From NCBI GenBank assembly GCA_020631735.1, contig CM036191.1:43039309-43103308 (forward strand): a DNA stretch of 64,000 bases, read 5' to 3'. The stretch is from Saccharum officinarum. Its lineage: Eukaryota > Streptophyta > Magnoliopsida > Poales > Poaceae. The notes under the pieces were generated by a model. The model worked only from the letters and a program-made list of their open reading frames with translations, ran no database searches and was not told the DNA's origin. Every line of letters starts with the position of its first letter. Positions within the stretch are counted from its first letter, which is position 1. The position numbers were made by a program, and so were the translations under genes. Shown in pieces: positions 22,736 to 35,499 of the stretch.

Positions 22736-23092
22736 GATGAAATTCCACTGGTTTTCATATGCAGGTCGCCAAGACCGTGCCTTGCCGTTACAGTCACCCC
22801 TGAAACTGAAATCACTGAGCAGCTCGTCTCAGTTGAATGCAGTAATGATGCTCCATCTAGCTTTTGAAAGGGGTTTAGTGCTTTAATCACGCCTCGAGAC
22901 AAGGGCTATGCATGCATTTTCTGATGAAATCCCACTGGTTTTCATATGCAGGTTGCAAAAAGGCTGTTACAGACTTGCAGTCACCCTGAAAGGCTGGAAC
23001 TGAAACTGCATTGCAGCTCGTCTCAGTTCAGTGCACTAATGATGGTCCATGAAGGGGTTTAGATCTTTAATCACCTCGAGACAAGGGCTATG
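22736..23092. repeat. 187-bp tandem duplication
   Basis: Unit 1 (22,736-22,910) and unit 2 (22,923-23,092) both run gatgaaatt/cccactggttttcatatgcaggt, cagtcaccc-tgaaa, gcagctcgtctcagtt, aaggggtttag, and cctcgagacaagggctatg. They are diverged by substitutions and small indels. No conserved reading frame, so probably a simple non-coding tandem duplication. Confidence 0.85.
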
Positions 23093-23895
23093 ATTTTTAC
23101 ACTTTAAAAACACATGCAACACTAGACATAATCCATTGCACTAACATGCATATACTAGTACCAGACTACTACTAACAGTAGGCTCAATCCATTGCATGCA
23201 CTGGCCGACCCTTATTAAATAAAGTAAGCATCCTTCCACACGCTGAAAGTGGGTTTGATTTGTAGGTGAGAGGAGAGCCGGGACACGGCATCTCCTTGTC
23301 TGGTCCCAAATTTCCATTTGGGAGCACCCATCTAGCTTCACACGCTGAAAATTGTAATGCTTGCGCAACCAAACAATTGGTTCAGCTCATTCTTCAACAG
23401 CTTCTCACCAACCGTGTAAATGCAGATGTGTACAGGCGCGCATACGGACAGAGTATGAACTGTAGTAGGACGGTACAGCACTGTGGTCCTTGTCAATTTT
23501 GTATGCCAACCTTCAGCGTGAAAAGGTGCAAGTTTGTAGATATGCATGAGTTCTTCTGTAATTCAGCCTAGCTCTGTACATAATGTTTTCTTATTAGCAA
23601 GTAGTAGTGTGGTTGTCAGATTTACATTTAGCTACAAAGATCAGCTTTCTGATTAAAGTGTGCTCAATTTAGCCGTTGCGCCCCCACAAGATTGGTTGAC
23701 TGCTGCTTTTCATATATTTTTTCTTTTCCCATGATGAGGAATCAGCTCTGTTGAATTGAAAATTGTATGATCATCTTCCCTCAAAAAAATTGTATGATCA
23801 TCAGTATGGATATTATATATTGAATTTCCTGGAGTGAGATGGTGGTGTCAGATACAAAGCTTTTCAGAGGGTAGCTGAATGATGAAGTCCCAAGT
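23093..23895. other. Intergenic DNA
   Basis: No gene is supported. A short cacacgctgaaa motif recurs at about 23,236 and 23,339 and, inverted, at about 23,514. Overlapping small frames occur on both strands without domains. Confidence 0.4.
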
Positions 23896-24130
23896 GGGGC
23901 CTGGTTTAGATTGGAGAGAGAGAGTAAAATTTGACACTGTAGCGCTTTCGTTTGTATTTGGTAATTATTATCCAATCATGGACTAACTAGACTCAAAAGA
24001 TTCGTCTCGTAATTTACAATCAAACTGTGTAATTAGTTATTTTTTTATCTACATTTACTGTTCTATGCATATGTCCTAGATTCGAGGTGACGGAGAGAGA
24101 GTGAAAAAACTTGCAATCTAAACATGCCCC
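23896..24130. mobile_element. Tourist-like MITE (copy 3)
   Basis: Ends GGGGCCTGGTTTAGATTGG and AATCTAAACATGCCCC are inverted repeats. Internal blocks gattcgtctcg, caaactgtgtaattagtt and atggactaactag match the family. A target duplication is not clear. Confidence 0.75.
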
Positions 24131-26367
24131 GATATGGAATATTCATTTTATATGTCACCAGAGGGGAGGGATGGACAGGCTGGCATACAGTGATGCAACA
24201 GAGCAAGAGGGTACACAAACAGGCCATGAGACATAAAACTGAAAAGCTGGTCTGGCCTGGCCTGGGCTTTTAATCTACAGGCCCATCATTGACAATGAAC
24301 CTACATAAGTGCATTAGTGCATATGCACATCAATGATCTTTTTTCATTTCATTTCCACTGGGCACCTGAGCAGCCCTTTTCATTCCAACACTAGTATTGG
24401 TAGCAGTAGTAAAGCATGAGGTGACACAGGAGGAGACTTAGTAGGACCTGCAGGTGCTAGCTTCCAATTATGTTTGGACATTAAAACGGGAGACAGCTGA
24501 ATCAGATGATCAATTAAGGGGACTGGATTATGCATGATGATACTCCTACAGTGATAGAGCAGATTCACTTGTGTGCTAGCTTCCAATTATGTTCTCTGCA
24601 AGGGCAAGGCAGTGCAGCATGTATCTATGAAATGAGGAGACCGGTTCCAGATTTCCAGGCCATCTGCAGACAAATAAACAGATGCAATTTGGTGACCCAT
24701 CAACAATAATGTTGGTGTCTCAAGATATGAAAGCGTTTGTTGTTAACTGCTTATGACGATGGACCTGCCGAGTGCCAGACAGGTGGGCCCCACAGTGTGA
24801 GCATGAGTGGGCGGGCCAGGCATACTTGCAGCTGAAATCATGCATGCCTGCATTCTTGGGTATGAGGGGCACCAATGCTACCACATATTAAGATCTCTGC
24901 CCGCCGGAGGATCGGCCCTCAGAGAACGTCTCTGCCGCTGCGTGCGAATGGCCAGTTGACGTGTGTTAGCAGGAGTCCCCTCATTCATCTCCGGCTCTCT
25001 TCTGCCACTGGTGATGATCTGCTAACTCAAAAAATTTCAGTGATGAGCATCAGGATAGAAGAAGGCCCAACACACTGGTGCAACCCAAGAATTTTGGCCA
25101 TTCTTCTAACAGAGGAATCACTGCTGTGGTCAAGAGTCAAGACTTGAATCAAGGTGCAACTTCTGAAAGATTGGATAAAAGGCAGCAAAGAACTCCCTTG
25201 TTCCTGGGCTGACTGACCTAGACAGTTGAGGATGGTCAGGGTGCTAGAGCATTGCTTGCTGAACCAAATTGTTTTCCAACTCCTCTACTTGCTGAAGTTC
25301 TGCTTGCTGTACTGGTGTGCCCTGCTGCTCTGGCCAAGCTTGCCAGACACCATTTAGATTAGCTGTTGCTGCTGCATCAGGCAAATGATTTGGTTCCCAA
25401 CCCTCAATCATATTAGCCTGTTGCACTTCATCCAGATCCTGCAAGTTATCAAAAACTGGCTGCCGCTGATGTTGCTGATCTTGCTGACCTGGGAGAGGGT
25501 GGGTCTTCATTACGCGGCGCTTGCATATGCACGCCGATTGCCGATCGATCGCCCATGCTCGTCGTCACCCAATCGCGTACGTACGTGATGCCGGATCGGA
25601 GAGGCACCACCAAAGCAAATAAAAGCAATGACCGACCAACTCTGCATACATGCGTGCCGTCACGGTAACGGTCCTCCCGAAATGACATGGGCATCACCAC
25701 TCTCCTACGGCAACGGTACGGCGCCACCCTTAACTTATTACAATGCCACCGCCCACGGAGCGCGCTTTTTTTTTCAGTCTAGCAAAAAAATGTACGTATA
25801 TTGATGTTAGCTTGTACTGTCTTTGTCCCCCCACCAACACCACCAAAAAAAAGTGATGTTTTATAATTTTTTCAGACAGATTAACGCAGAAGATAAATGT
25901 CTCTAATACCATTGGTTTGTTACACATGATTCACTTAAAAGAAGGGATGTTGTGTGGTTTAGCTCCCTAATTAGACACGCTGTATGCAAGCATGCAGAGA
26001 TCCTGTGCAACTGGAAAATAAAAACTAGGCGCATGCATGTGGTGGATAAGGAAAGTGGAGGATTGGTTGCAGATGCAATAGTTTTTATATGGGCCAACAG
26101 TGTTTAAAACTTAGAACATTCTTTTTCTGGGACAAATTTCAAACCACATAACATGACCTTTTTTTTACGAAGGGAGTACTATTGCAACAGGTTTATTATG
26201 GCAACAAGTTCATCCTTAGGTTAATTAAGGAGGGTTGAGCTTGAGCCACGTAGCTCCAGAGTCTTTTGGTCTCTTTGGTACAGTTGTATAATTAAGAAGA
26301 TGCTTATGATCGGAATAACATGAAAATAGAAGCCAAACAACGTACACTTTTTAGCAGTTTCTTTTTT
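24131..26367. other. Intergenic DNA with a Gln-rich open frame
   Basis: The minus-strand frame at 25,244-25,510 encodes a Gln/Glu-rich peptide (QQDQQHQRQP, VQQAELQQVEELENN) of 88 residues without a recognisable domain. It may be a fragment of a transposon or host gene, and I do not call it. A 21-base repeat (gtgctagcttccaattatgtt-like) occurs at about 24,454 and 24,574. Otherwise nothing. Confidence 0.4.
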
Positions 26368-27539
26368 ACCGTATGTCTAGCGCCCGGCCGGACACCCTCT
26401 CAGCCCAGTCGTGTCCACCTTCGGCCCCGCCCCATGCGTGGATGAGCATGCACCTAGCGTGCCCCGTAGAACGCAGCACCCCCGTCCGCCCGCCTCCATC
26501 ACCCCTCGTTATCCGCCCCCCAACGCCCTCGTTCGCTAGCCCTTGGGTGAGCCGCGCGCCCCGTCCCCTGGCCATCGGCTCGCCCCCAGCCAAACAATAA
26601 AGCAGGAATAACTTGCTGCAACATAAGACTGAAACAGCTGAAACATTTAGAACATATTATTGCAACATTTATAAAACATCCAGATCACAACAATTGTAAC
26701 ATATGTCTATAAAATAGGTGAAACAGTTTGAACAAATGTTTGCAACATGCTTCTGAATTACTTGCAACATATGCAATAAAATGCTCGAATAAAATCCAGA
26801 TCAGAACGATTGCAACATACGTCTAGAAACAGGTGAAACATTTTGAACAAATGATTGAAACATGTCTTTGAAAAACTTGCAACATGTGTAACATCCCCCC
26901 AATCTACTTTTGCAACATCAAGATGAAACAATTGCAACATACTTCTGAAACGTCTAAAACACTTGAAACATGCATTTGCAACATACGGGAGACGATGTCT
27001 TTAGCCAACTGGGGAGACGATGTCTCAACTGGCGATGACCTTGTCCTGGTGGCGCCGCAGTGGTGGTGGCGGTTTAGGCCGTGGCCACGACGGGGTGACT
27101 GCAGATTGGGCGAGCGGTAGTGGATGCCCACGACGGATGGGCATGCGGAGACGGAGTGGGGCATACGGGACGAGTGGATAGCCGGCTAGAGACAGAGTGG
27201 ATGGCCACGCGGAGATGGAGTGGGGCGCGCGGAGGCGGAGTAGATGGCCGGGCGGAGACGGAGTGATGGCCACACGGAGGTGGAGTGGGTAAGGGGGCGG
27301 CATTGTGTTGCGCAGGATGGGTGCGCGTGCGAGGGATGGTGGGGTGAGCGCCCGGGGGCACACGGCGTGGGTGGGGATGGCCACGGCAGCAGCGGGTTGG
27401 ACCGAGCAGGATGTTTTTTTAGTCGCGCGAGGTGGAATGGGGGAGTGGGATGAGTGGTCGAGTGAATGACCACGACGGTCAGCGGAGTGAGTCGTGTCGT
27501 GTCCGAATGCGGACGGACGCCCTAATACAAGCGTTATCC
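26368..27539. mobile_element. Mutator-like element (copy 1), non-autonomous
   Basis: The left end (accgtatgtctagcgcccgg) and right end (ggacgccctaatacaagcg, then ttatcc) are imperfect inverted repeats and match ends of the copies at 37,986-39,853 and 43,887-44,890. Flanks TTCTTTTTT (26,359-26,367) and TTCTTTTTA (27,540-27,548) are a plausible 9-bp duplication. The interior has a GC-rich left part, a run of ttgcaacat / tgaaaca motifs (about 26,620-26,990), and a GC-rich right part with repeated gagacggagtgg. No transposase. Confidence 0.65.
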
Positions 27540-27548
27540 TTCTTTTTA

Positions 27549-28393
27549 CCGTGCTTCTAAACACAATTCCTGTTTACCAGTTTGTCCTAGCTGTGATTTT
27601 CCTTTATTTGTACAACTTTTTCAGAGAAACGCCTCTCACCGAAAGCACCTCCATCATTTGTACAACTTCATTTAAGCAGTTTCCCTACTCTTGTTAATTA
27701 TGAGAAGCATGGCGGCTCTGGATCGTAGTACTGTACTATACACAAAAAAAAACATGCCGCACCACCTTTTCAGTTTTCTTCTATTTTTCTTTCGACATCG
27801 TGAAGGTCAGTACACACAGCCAGTACGTGTTCACGTAGTAGTTGACTCTTGACTGACAGCACCTGGGTTGGCTGACTAGCTTTGAAGTTGTTGGCTTCCC
27901 GGCCCAGTACAAAACCATGTGGTCCTCCACATTTACGTGGGCTGGCCCGTTTACCGCAACATCGACAACATTGCTCAGCCCAGCTTCCTACCAATTCCAC
28001 TCGTCCCTCTCTTTTTTTTCTCTCTCTTCTAAATGTTTCTTCTAATGAACGCCGAGTTTAAATTATCTTTTTAAATACTAACTCGATTATGTAAAATGTT
28101 TTACTTATTACTGTTTGGCCACAAAAGGTTATATATTCACTCAAGCAAATCCTCCGTCCCATCGCTAGCTTGTGAACATACGCGACGGTTAACTTCGGCA
28201 GTGTTTGGTTGCCAGGACCAAATCGTGCATGCTTTGGTTCATCCTAGATAACTACCGTGGGGTCCACCTGTGCCACCGTTTGGTTGCCGGGTTCAACAAA
28301 TACATCCATGACGGAACAATTCATATGCAACGAATATTCTTCTGAGATGCTGCATACTCCCGTGCACTGTGAAAGGTCGAACGACGCCATCAA
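27549..28393. other. Intergenic DNA
   Basis: No gene or RNA gene is supported. A short frame at 27,770-28,000 (minus) has no recognisable domain. Confidence 0.4.
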
Positions 28394-28624
28394 GGGGTGT
28401 TTATTTCCTAAAAATTTTTACCCAAAACATCACATCGAATCTTGCGGCACATGTATGGAGCATTAAATGTAGATGAAACAAAAAAAAACTAATTGCACAG
28501 TTCACCGTGAAATCACGAGACGAATCTTTTAAACCTAATTAGTCCATAATTAAACAGTAATTGCTAAATAAAACAAAAAGCTACGGTACCCGAATCCATT
28601 TTTTTTTTGCCAACTAAACACCCC
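28394..28624. mobile_element. Tourist-like MITE (copy 4)
   Basis: Left end GGGGTGTTTA, right end TAAACACCCC. CAA flanks both sides (28,391-28,393 and 28,625-28,627). Internal aactaattgcacagtt, atcacgagacgaatc and cctaattagtcc match the other copies. Confidence 0.8.
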
Positions 28625-28825
28625 CAAGCCTGACTGTCTCGCGCACGTCTCGCCTCCCAGTCGTTACTACTTTCACGTTCATCTCCCTTTCCTTTTCTTG
28701 TGCATATATCGCCTGGTACTTTAAAAAATTATTTATTGGGAAGTACCACAAACTAATTGCAAGTATCTTATTATATTGTTGCATTTATAATAGTAAAGTT
28801 GTGCCGAACCAAACGCTACCTTATA

Positions 28826-28973
28826 CTCCCTCTGTTCCATAGTATAAGACATTTTGGTTTTTTTATATATGTAGTTTTTGATATGCATCTAAATATAAAC
28901 TATGTCTAGGTATATATTTAATGCAATGTATTTATAAAAATCAAAACGTCGTATAATTTGGGAAAAGAGGAAG
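28826..28973. mobile_element. Stowaway-type MITE
   Basis: TA|CTCCCTCTGTTCC on the left and ggaaaagaggaag|TA on the right, with ataagacattttgg mirrored by caaaacgtcgtataat. 148 bp, degenerate right end. Confidence 0.75.
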
Positions 28974-29285
28974 TATTTTTACAATGGATTTATGATTCAT
29001 AGTTGATCTAGGATTGGTTCGGTTGTTTCAAAGTATAGTTTGTTGTGTAGTCAGTTTAGATTTTTCAAATAATTTTGATCCGTATATTTGATTGTTTGCC
29101 ATTTGCATGAACTCTTAATATTATTATTTGAATTTATGTTGGATCAAACAAGTGGAATACATAAAGAAAATAATAAAAGAAAAAAAAGACAAGAAACAAG
29201 GATCCTGGTTTGAGGATTATTGCTGAAATCGAATCTTGATAATATGGCTGTCAAAACTAGAGTACACCCCTAAATTTAAATAGTA

Positions 29286-29529
29286 CTCCATCCATCTCAA
29301 ATTATAAGACATTTCAAAAATCTTAGAGAGTCAAAAGATCTCAAGTATGACCAAATTTATATGATAAAATAATAATATTTATGACACCAATTAAGTATCA
29401 TTAGATTCTTCATTAATTATATTTTTATAGTATACCTATTTGATGTTATAATTTTTTGTAGTTTTCTCTATAATTTTGATCAAACTTAAGATGTTTTGAC
29501 TCTTCAAAATTAATTTGGAATGGAGGGAG
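29286..29529. mobile_element. Stowaway-type MITE upstream of VPS2
   Basis: TA|CTCCATCCATCTCAAATT on the left and aatttggaatggagggag|TA on the right. It ends about 360 bp before the VPS2 start codon, so it sits in the promoter region. Confidence 0.85.
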
Positions 29530-29889
29530 TAGACTAGTAGATAATATGATTTAACGTTATTGGTGGGGGGGAAAATCTGCGTTGACCAAGACAGTTTTTT
29601 TTTTTGTGAGAAATCGTTGAGCGTCCGGTCGCCATCCCAGCCGGAACGACGCGTCGCCGCTGCCGCCGGGCAAACCGCGTTTACGGCAAAACCAACCCCA
29701 ACAGCAGCGAAAGCTTTTTCTTTGCTTCCTTCGCATCGAATCAAAGAAAGCCCCATCCATCCCCAAAAGTGAGCCCCCCAATCCCACGCGCAGCGCAGAG
29801 GAAGAATTCTTCAGCGGCTCGCCGGCCCCGAATCGCAGTCGCCGGATCCGAGGAAACCTTCTTGCTCCCCCGCCCGCCCGCCCGCCGCC
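29530..29889 (+). promoter_or_regulatory. VPS2 promoter and 5' UTR region
   Basis: The AT-rich MITE gives way to GC-rich sequence from about 29,615, the likely 5' UTR, with a CCCGCC repeat directly before the ATG (29,870-29,889). No clear TATA box, as is usual for housekeeping genes. The start site is not determined. Confidence 0.5.
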
Positions 29890-32174
29890 ATGAGCTTCAT
29901 CTTCGGCAAGAAGAAGACCCCAGCCGGTACCCCTCCCCGCCTCTTCTCCTTGCTCTAGCCTGCGATTCGTTCGATCCCACTCGCTCCCGATCCTTCCCTC
30001 CCGCCGGTGGGCAGGCCCAGGAGAAATTGGGCGTCTTTTTGGTCGCTCTTGGTGTCCGATCGAGAAATTCCTCGCCTTTCTCGGTTCACCCACCGACGAC
30101 AGAGCCAAATTCCATAGGCCTTTTTGTGTGCTTTTTTTATATAATTATTTTATATCCTGCTGCTGATCTCGTTGGGGTTTCTTCCACCCCTGTTATTCCG
30201 GGAATTGTCTCAATTGTGTTACTGTAGTTTAGTTTTCCCAGTTCTATTATTTATTATCCATACCCCTAGGAAAACCCCAAGATTTTTCGATTTCTAGGCG
30301 TTTCTCTGCTCTAATTTTGAAACAAAGTTATTGCTTTGTTCCCCCATGGCCCTGCTAGTGGCTGATGTTGTGAAAAGTTGAAATCAACCATGGAATGTAA
30401 GTTCTGCCCAGTTGTCTCGCTTAAGAAACCACAGAGAGTAGTCAATAACCCTGCTGTATTGCTGCTGTTGCCCATTCACATTGGGCATGTCCTGTCCTGC
30501 TGTTGGTTTAATTTAATCCTCAGGATGTCCGTTTACTCTTTTTTTTCGCGAACAACTTGCGTGTCAGGATGCCCGTTTACATTTCCTTGGTTGGTTAACA
30601 ACAGAGCTGCTGCGGGAGAACAAGCGGATGCTGGACAAGTCCATCAGGGAGATTGAGAGGGAGAGGCAGGGCCTGCAGACCCAGGAGAAGAAGCTCATCA
30701 ACGAGATCAAGAAGGTGGCCAAGCAGGGTCAGATGGTACGTGTGAAATAAAGTCGAAGCACCTTCTCTCTTGTTTCATCCGATTTGATGCCATTTTCTTT
30801 GGGAATGTTAGTTCATTATAAGCACTGTGAATTTGTTAATGGTTCGGCTCCAACTTGGAAGCTTTAAGTTTAAGGTGATATGTTAATAATGCAATAAGTA
30901 AGGTAATATGGATATCATTCTTCCCTGTGTACCTTATTGCCATTGTTTTATCTTGTATTTCTGCGTTAATTAATGTTTTTAGTTTTTCTCTGACCAAGTT
31001 ATGGAAATTTGGGGAAATATGGCATTGTATTGTATCTGATGATTGGTGTGTTGGGGGGTTATTTGTCTTAATGTACAATTTTGGCACGAATTCGATCATG
31101 TTCAAACTGTCTAGTTTAGTGTAATGGAGCTGGTTATACCTCCTGATAGGATAAGCTGGCTGATTTGGTTTGTTCAAAACTTTCTGTGTGTTTTGTTCAA
31201 TGGATGTATGGTATGCTCTGTTTTTTGGCTGCAATTGCTCTTAATTCAGATTTGAACATGTATTCTATATTTTGCTTTAAATGTTGAAAAGGACTTGCTG
31301 TTTTTTTGGCTGCAATTGCTTTTCATGCTCATGTAATATATTTTGACATGCTGTAAATTGTTCTCAGGGAGCTGTAAAAATCATGGCAAAGGATCTCATC
31401 CGCACAAGACACCAAATCACAAAATTTTATGCCCTCAAGTCCCAGCTACAAGGTGTATCTCTTCGTATTCAGGTAACTATACAACTTTAAGAGTTATATT
31501 TATTTTTAGACACTCAGTCAGATAACTTTGTGCAAACTGTGATGAGATCGATTATTACATACTTAGTTGATTCGATCTTTCCTAGCGAGCTTCATTGTAC
31601 CGTAAAAAATTCTGATGTTCCTGTTATTCATGTGTGCCCTCTTTAAAAGTCTTGTATTGACTGGTGCCCAAATTTTTAGACTCTGAAATCAACACAAGCA
31701 ATGGGTGAAGCCATGAAGGGTGTGACAAAAGCCATGGGACAAATGAACAGACAGATGAACCTGCCTGCCCTGCAGAAGATAATGCGGGAGTTTGAGATGC
31801 AAAATGAGAAGATGGAGATGGTTAGTGAGGTGATGAACGATGCCATTGATGATGCCTTGGAGGGTGACGAGGAGGAGGAAGAAACAGAGGAACTTGTCAA
31901 CCAAGTCCTTGACGAAATTGGCATTGATGTAAACTCAGAGGTAAAAACGCCGCCGCATTCTTCTTTTGATCCTGATGTAGAATACGCTGATGGATGATAC
32001 TGATGTGCAATGTTGATTCTTCTCTATACCCAGCTTGTCAAGGCTCCTGCGACTGCAGTTGCTAAGCCCGTCGCAGCAGGGAAAGTTGCTGCTCAAGCTG
32101 AAGCCGCAGGTGGGCCAGATGGTGGCATAGATGATGACCTGCAGGCGCGTCTTGACAACCTAAGGAAGATGTGA
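29890..32174 (+). CDS. VPS2: ESCRT-III subunit VPS2 (CHMP2A-type), five exons
   Basis: Exons read by eye are 29,890-29,926, 30,605-30,735, 31,368-31,472, 31,680-31,940 and 32,034-32,174. All introns are GT-AG, total 675 nt, giving 224 residues. This matches the usual length of plant VPS2.1. The N-terminus MSFIFGKKKTPAELLREN and the basic helix RMLDKSIREIERERQGLQ are the Snf7-fold helix 1 signature of VPS2. The middle (TRHQITKFYALKSQLQGVSL, QAMGEAMKGVTKAMGQMNRQ) continues the helical core. An acidic linker (GDEEEEETEELV) follows, and the C-terminus DLQARLDNLRKM is a MIT-interacting motif that recruits the VPS4 ATPase. The family acts on endosome membranes in late ESCRT-III assembly, multivesicular-body sorting and membrane scission. 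Reading through intron 4 stops at 31,997, so retention would remove the VPS4-binding tail. Confidence 0.97.
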
Positions 32175-33735
32175 TCACTGGAGCCTAACAAAACATATGC
32201 ACACGCTTTGTTTGTAGTTTTGTATCATAAAAATATTGCTATTACGGCAATCTTCTTTTTCATATCTGAGTTGCAGTGTGTATGGCTTTGTCCATTGTAC
32301 ATATAAAATATATCTTGCACCATGCACTAGGCTGTGCGTTCTCTTCCAATGTTCCAATGCCATCGAGTGCATTTTGGTCGTGATTCAGATGCTGTTGTGA
32401 GTGTGTGCTCAACAGATAGTACTGACAAATGACAATGCTGTGCTCGACTTACATGGGGAGCGATGATTCGGATTGGATTTTCCAAATTCATTGCCAAAGC
32501 TTACATTCTGCCCTCTTTACCTGATGTCATGTGCAATGGTGTTCTGGAAGCCTTATTGGGACGTGCAGATAATGGCGATGCGGCAAAGTAGCCACTACTT
32601 TCCGTTTACCGCAATCGAGACGTGAAGCAATCAGAGTCCAACTGCATCTGAAAGGCTCCTTAAAACAACTATCTAATCCATTTTTTTTAGCAAAAAGGAA
32701 AAAAAAACAGCACTCTAATGATTTCGTACATAAACTACCTTAAGATAAGAACTTATAACCTCTCCCTCAAGGCCTCAACTCAAAAATACGCAAGAGCTCC
32801 TAAATAATTATTCGGTCAACTAATAATTATGCCAAGTGAACATAATGATTATGGAGCTCTATTTTTTTTCCATTCTCCAATAGTTTTCGATAGTTAGCTA
32901 ATTAAAACTCAAAATTGAGCGAGTGGTGGAAGAAATCCCGTGGAAACCATGGCAGAGGGATGGCTCCCAGACTAGATATCAATTGCCAGACTCTGGTCCA
33001 AGTACTTATTCGAATAGGAGTTTAGATACAAGGCTGTTGGAGGGCTATTTTTTATTTTCTGTTACACAAAGATGAATTAGGAAGTTATTTTAAGAAACTC
33101 TTGGAGACGCCAATATGTACACTTGTTCCATACATACATGTTATCAGTCCAGATGTGTACTCTCCCCCCAACCCCAACACCCCCCTCTTGCCTGCCCGTT
33201 TTTCCTCCTCGGTTTCAAATTTTAGAAATGTAACTATTGGAAATTATTGGAGAAAGGCAAAAATAGAGCTTCCTATTCATTTTGTTCACTTGGAATATCG
33301 TATTCCTTATTTTATCAAGTGCTCACTCTGTTGCAAATTATAAGACATTTTAACTTTTCTAGATACATTGTTATTAATATGTATCTAGGCATAAAGTATA
33401 TCTAAATACACAGGAAGAGCACCGTATCTAAAAATAAAAATGTCTTATAATTTGAAATGGAGGGAGTAATTTTTAAGGAGCTTTTGGAGGTGCTCTTAGC
33501 CCTACATTCTTCACAAAATAAAACCACAAACTAAATAAACTGTAAGTTTATGACTAAAGATCCAGAGACAAAATTCAGATTGCAGCATTATATTTGTTAT
33601 GACAAGAACTTCAAAGCAACATTTCACTTGTGTATCCAATGACTCGCACATTGAATATTCTCCTGATCCAATAATTATGTGAACCGTGGAGTCTCCAATG
33701 AGTGTATAATAAACCCTGACAAACTTAAGTCACTG
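32175..33735. other. VPS2 3' flank and intergenic DNA
   Basis: The VPS2 3' UTR begins here; ataaaaatatt near 32,226 and atataaaatat near 32,300 could serve polyadenylation. The rest is AT-rich with one Stowaway MITE. No other gene is supported. Confidence 0.5.
33322..33466. mobile_element. Stowaway-type MITE
   Basis: Left ctcactctgttgcaaattat, right ataatttgaaatggagggag followed by TA. Inner arms taagacattttaac and aaaatgtctta are inverted. About 145 bp. Confidence 0.75.
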
Positions 33736-34665
33736 GCATGATAAAACATATTTCCAAAACCCTAAACTTCAATGCCTTGGTCTCTAAAAGGAGAGCTAAC
33801 AGGAGGACAATTGTTGAGCCCTCACAAATAATGCTTGGGTCTCTGATATTCAAGGGGTTACCACTGTGGGAGTCATTTTCTGAGTTTCTGGACCTTTGGG
33901 ATATACTCAGAGAAGTAGATTTATAGACTAGAGTTGAGGATTCCTATATTTGGAGATTCTCCTCGAATGGTATTTATTCTGTGCATTCAGCTTATAGGGG
34001 CCTCCTTCAGGGCACCGTCCTTTTTTGGCCTTGGCAAAGACTATTGAAATCTTTGTCCTCAGGCAAATGCAAATTTTTTAGGTAGCACATCGCCTTCCTA
34101 AGAGAGGACCGCCTCACCCAGAAAGATGTCCCTACTGTGATCAAGAGGAAGAAACTATGAACCATCTACTACTGTTCTGCATTTTTGCTAGAGAATTTTG
34201 GTCTAGACTGCTACAAAAATTTGGTATGCAGTGCAGTCCCTTACTCCACAGCTAGCAGAAGTGTCCTTCGATGACTGATGGGAGAAAATTTTAGGAGGGA
34301 TCAATGAGCAGGCAAAGACGGGCATCAACTCTCTTGTCATCCGTGGCGCTTGGACCCTTTGGAAGCATCACTACAACTGTGTTTTTGATGGAGGGCCTCC
34401 AAACCTAAATAGAGCTTTACAACTCCCTGGTGAGCAGCTGCATTTCTAGAGCTCGACCGGGGTTAAAGGTGTTTCCTACCTTTTGTCCTCTAGGGCCGAA
34501 TTGAGTTTGGGTTTATGTGTTGAGTTTTTTTATATTTTTTTATTTTAACAATGAGTGCGTGTTGTTTCGAAGGACCTGTTGTGGGTGTATGTGTTTGTAT
34601 AAGGGCTCTTTCTCTTCTTTATTCTTAATATAATGACACATAGCTCTCCTGCATGTTTGAGAGAG
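33736..34665 (+). mobile_element. LINE (L1-type) ORF2 3' remnant with tail
   Basis: Broken frames on the plus strand encode SYIWRFSSNGIYSVHSAYRG and CPYCDQEEETMNHLLLFC (34,121-34,174). The Cys-X2-Cys...His-X4-Cys block is the reverse-transcriptase-associated zinc-binding domain found near the end of plant LINE ORF2. Several stops and a frameshift interrupt it. The 3' end (cttaatataatgacacatagc, about 34,625) is the characteristic LINE 3' tail. Heavily truncated and dead. Confidence 0.75.
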
Positions 34666-35499
34666 AAAACAATTGTTGCCGGGTCAGACAGGATCTAGTC
34701 CAAACAAGTACTAAAAGTTCGATACCACCCCATGTGAGGATAAGACTGCTGCATGTTAGGAATCTTAGCATGTCTCGCAAGATATCTATACCTAATCTAT
34801 ATCTATTAATAAAGAGGCAAAATTTTAGGTCTTTTTTTCGTCCAGCCCATTCTAATTCGGCCTATCTTGTCCACTCCACTTCATACCCAATCTCAGCAGC
34901 CCACTGCAGCCACCTTCTTCAGTCACGTCCGACCCACCGTAGGCCCACTGCTGCCTCCAGTGAAACCACCCGTGCGCTCGCGTCCGGCCCACCAACGCAG
35001 GTGGAATCGCGTCCGGCCCACCTGCACAGACGGAAGAAAAGCTGGAAAAAACCAAAAACACTGTGGATTCGAACCTTGGTCTCCAGGCACCAAGTATCAT
35101 GTGCTCACCACTGCACCTAAGATTGCCTCGCGTTACCTGATGAAGTTTCTGTTATTTATCGTGTCTCGAACCTTCAAACTTTCTGCATTAATAAAAACCA
35201 CTCTTATGGTTTGACAAGATAAAATAAATAAAACTATGAAAATGTGGTATTGCATATATTAGAACTAAAACACTCTTATGGTTAGCATATATGTAATAAT
35301 GTTTTTTTAAGGAAGCGAGTACTTGGGTGCAATTTGATAATCAATGGCGTGTTTGAGGTACAAATTAAAAGAAAAGTTGAATGATTCTGTTGCAGCGTAT
35401 AAATACATTTAATTTTTATAACATTAAAAGGAGGATATTGCTTGTCTGACATTGCCCACAACTATCTATAGGGATTTGACAGACCAAATATCTCTCATG

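Noticed and set aside
25244..25510. Gln-rich minus-strand frame as a gene
   Set aside because: Short, low complexity, no recognised family and no splice or promoter context.
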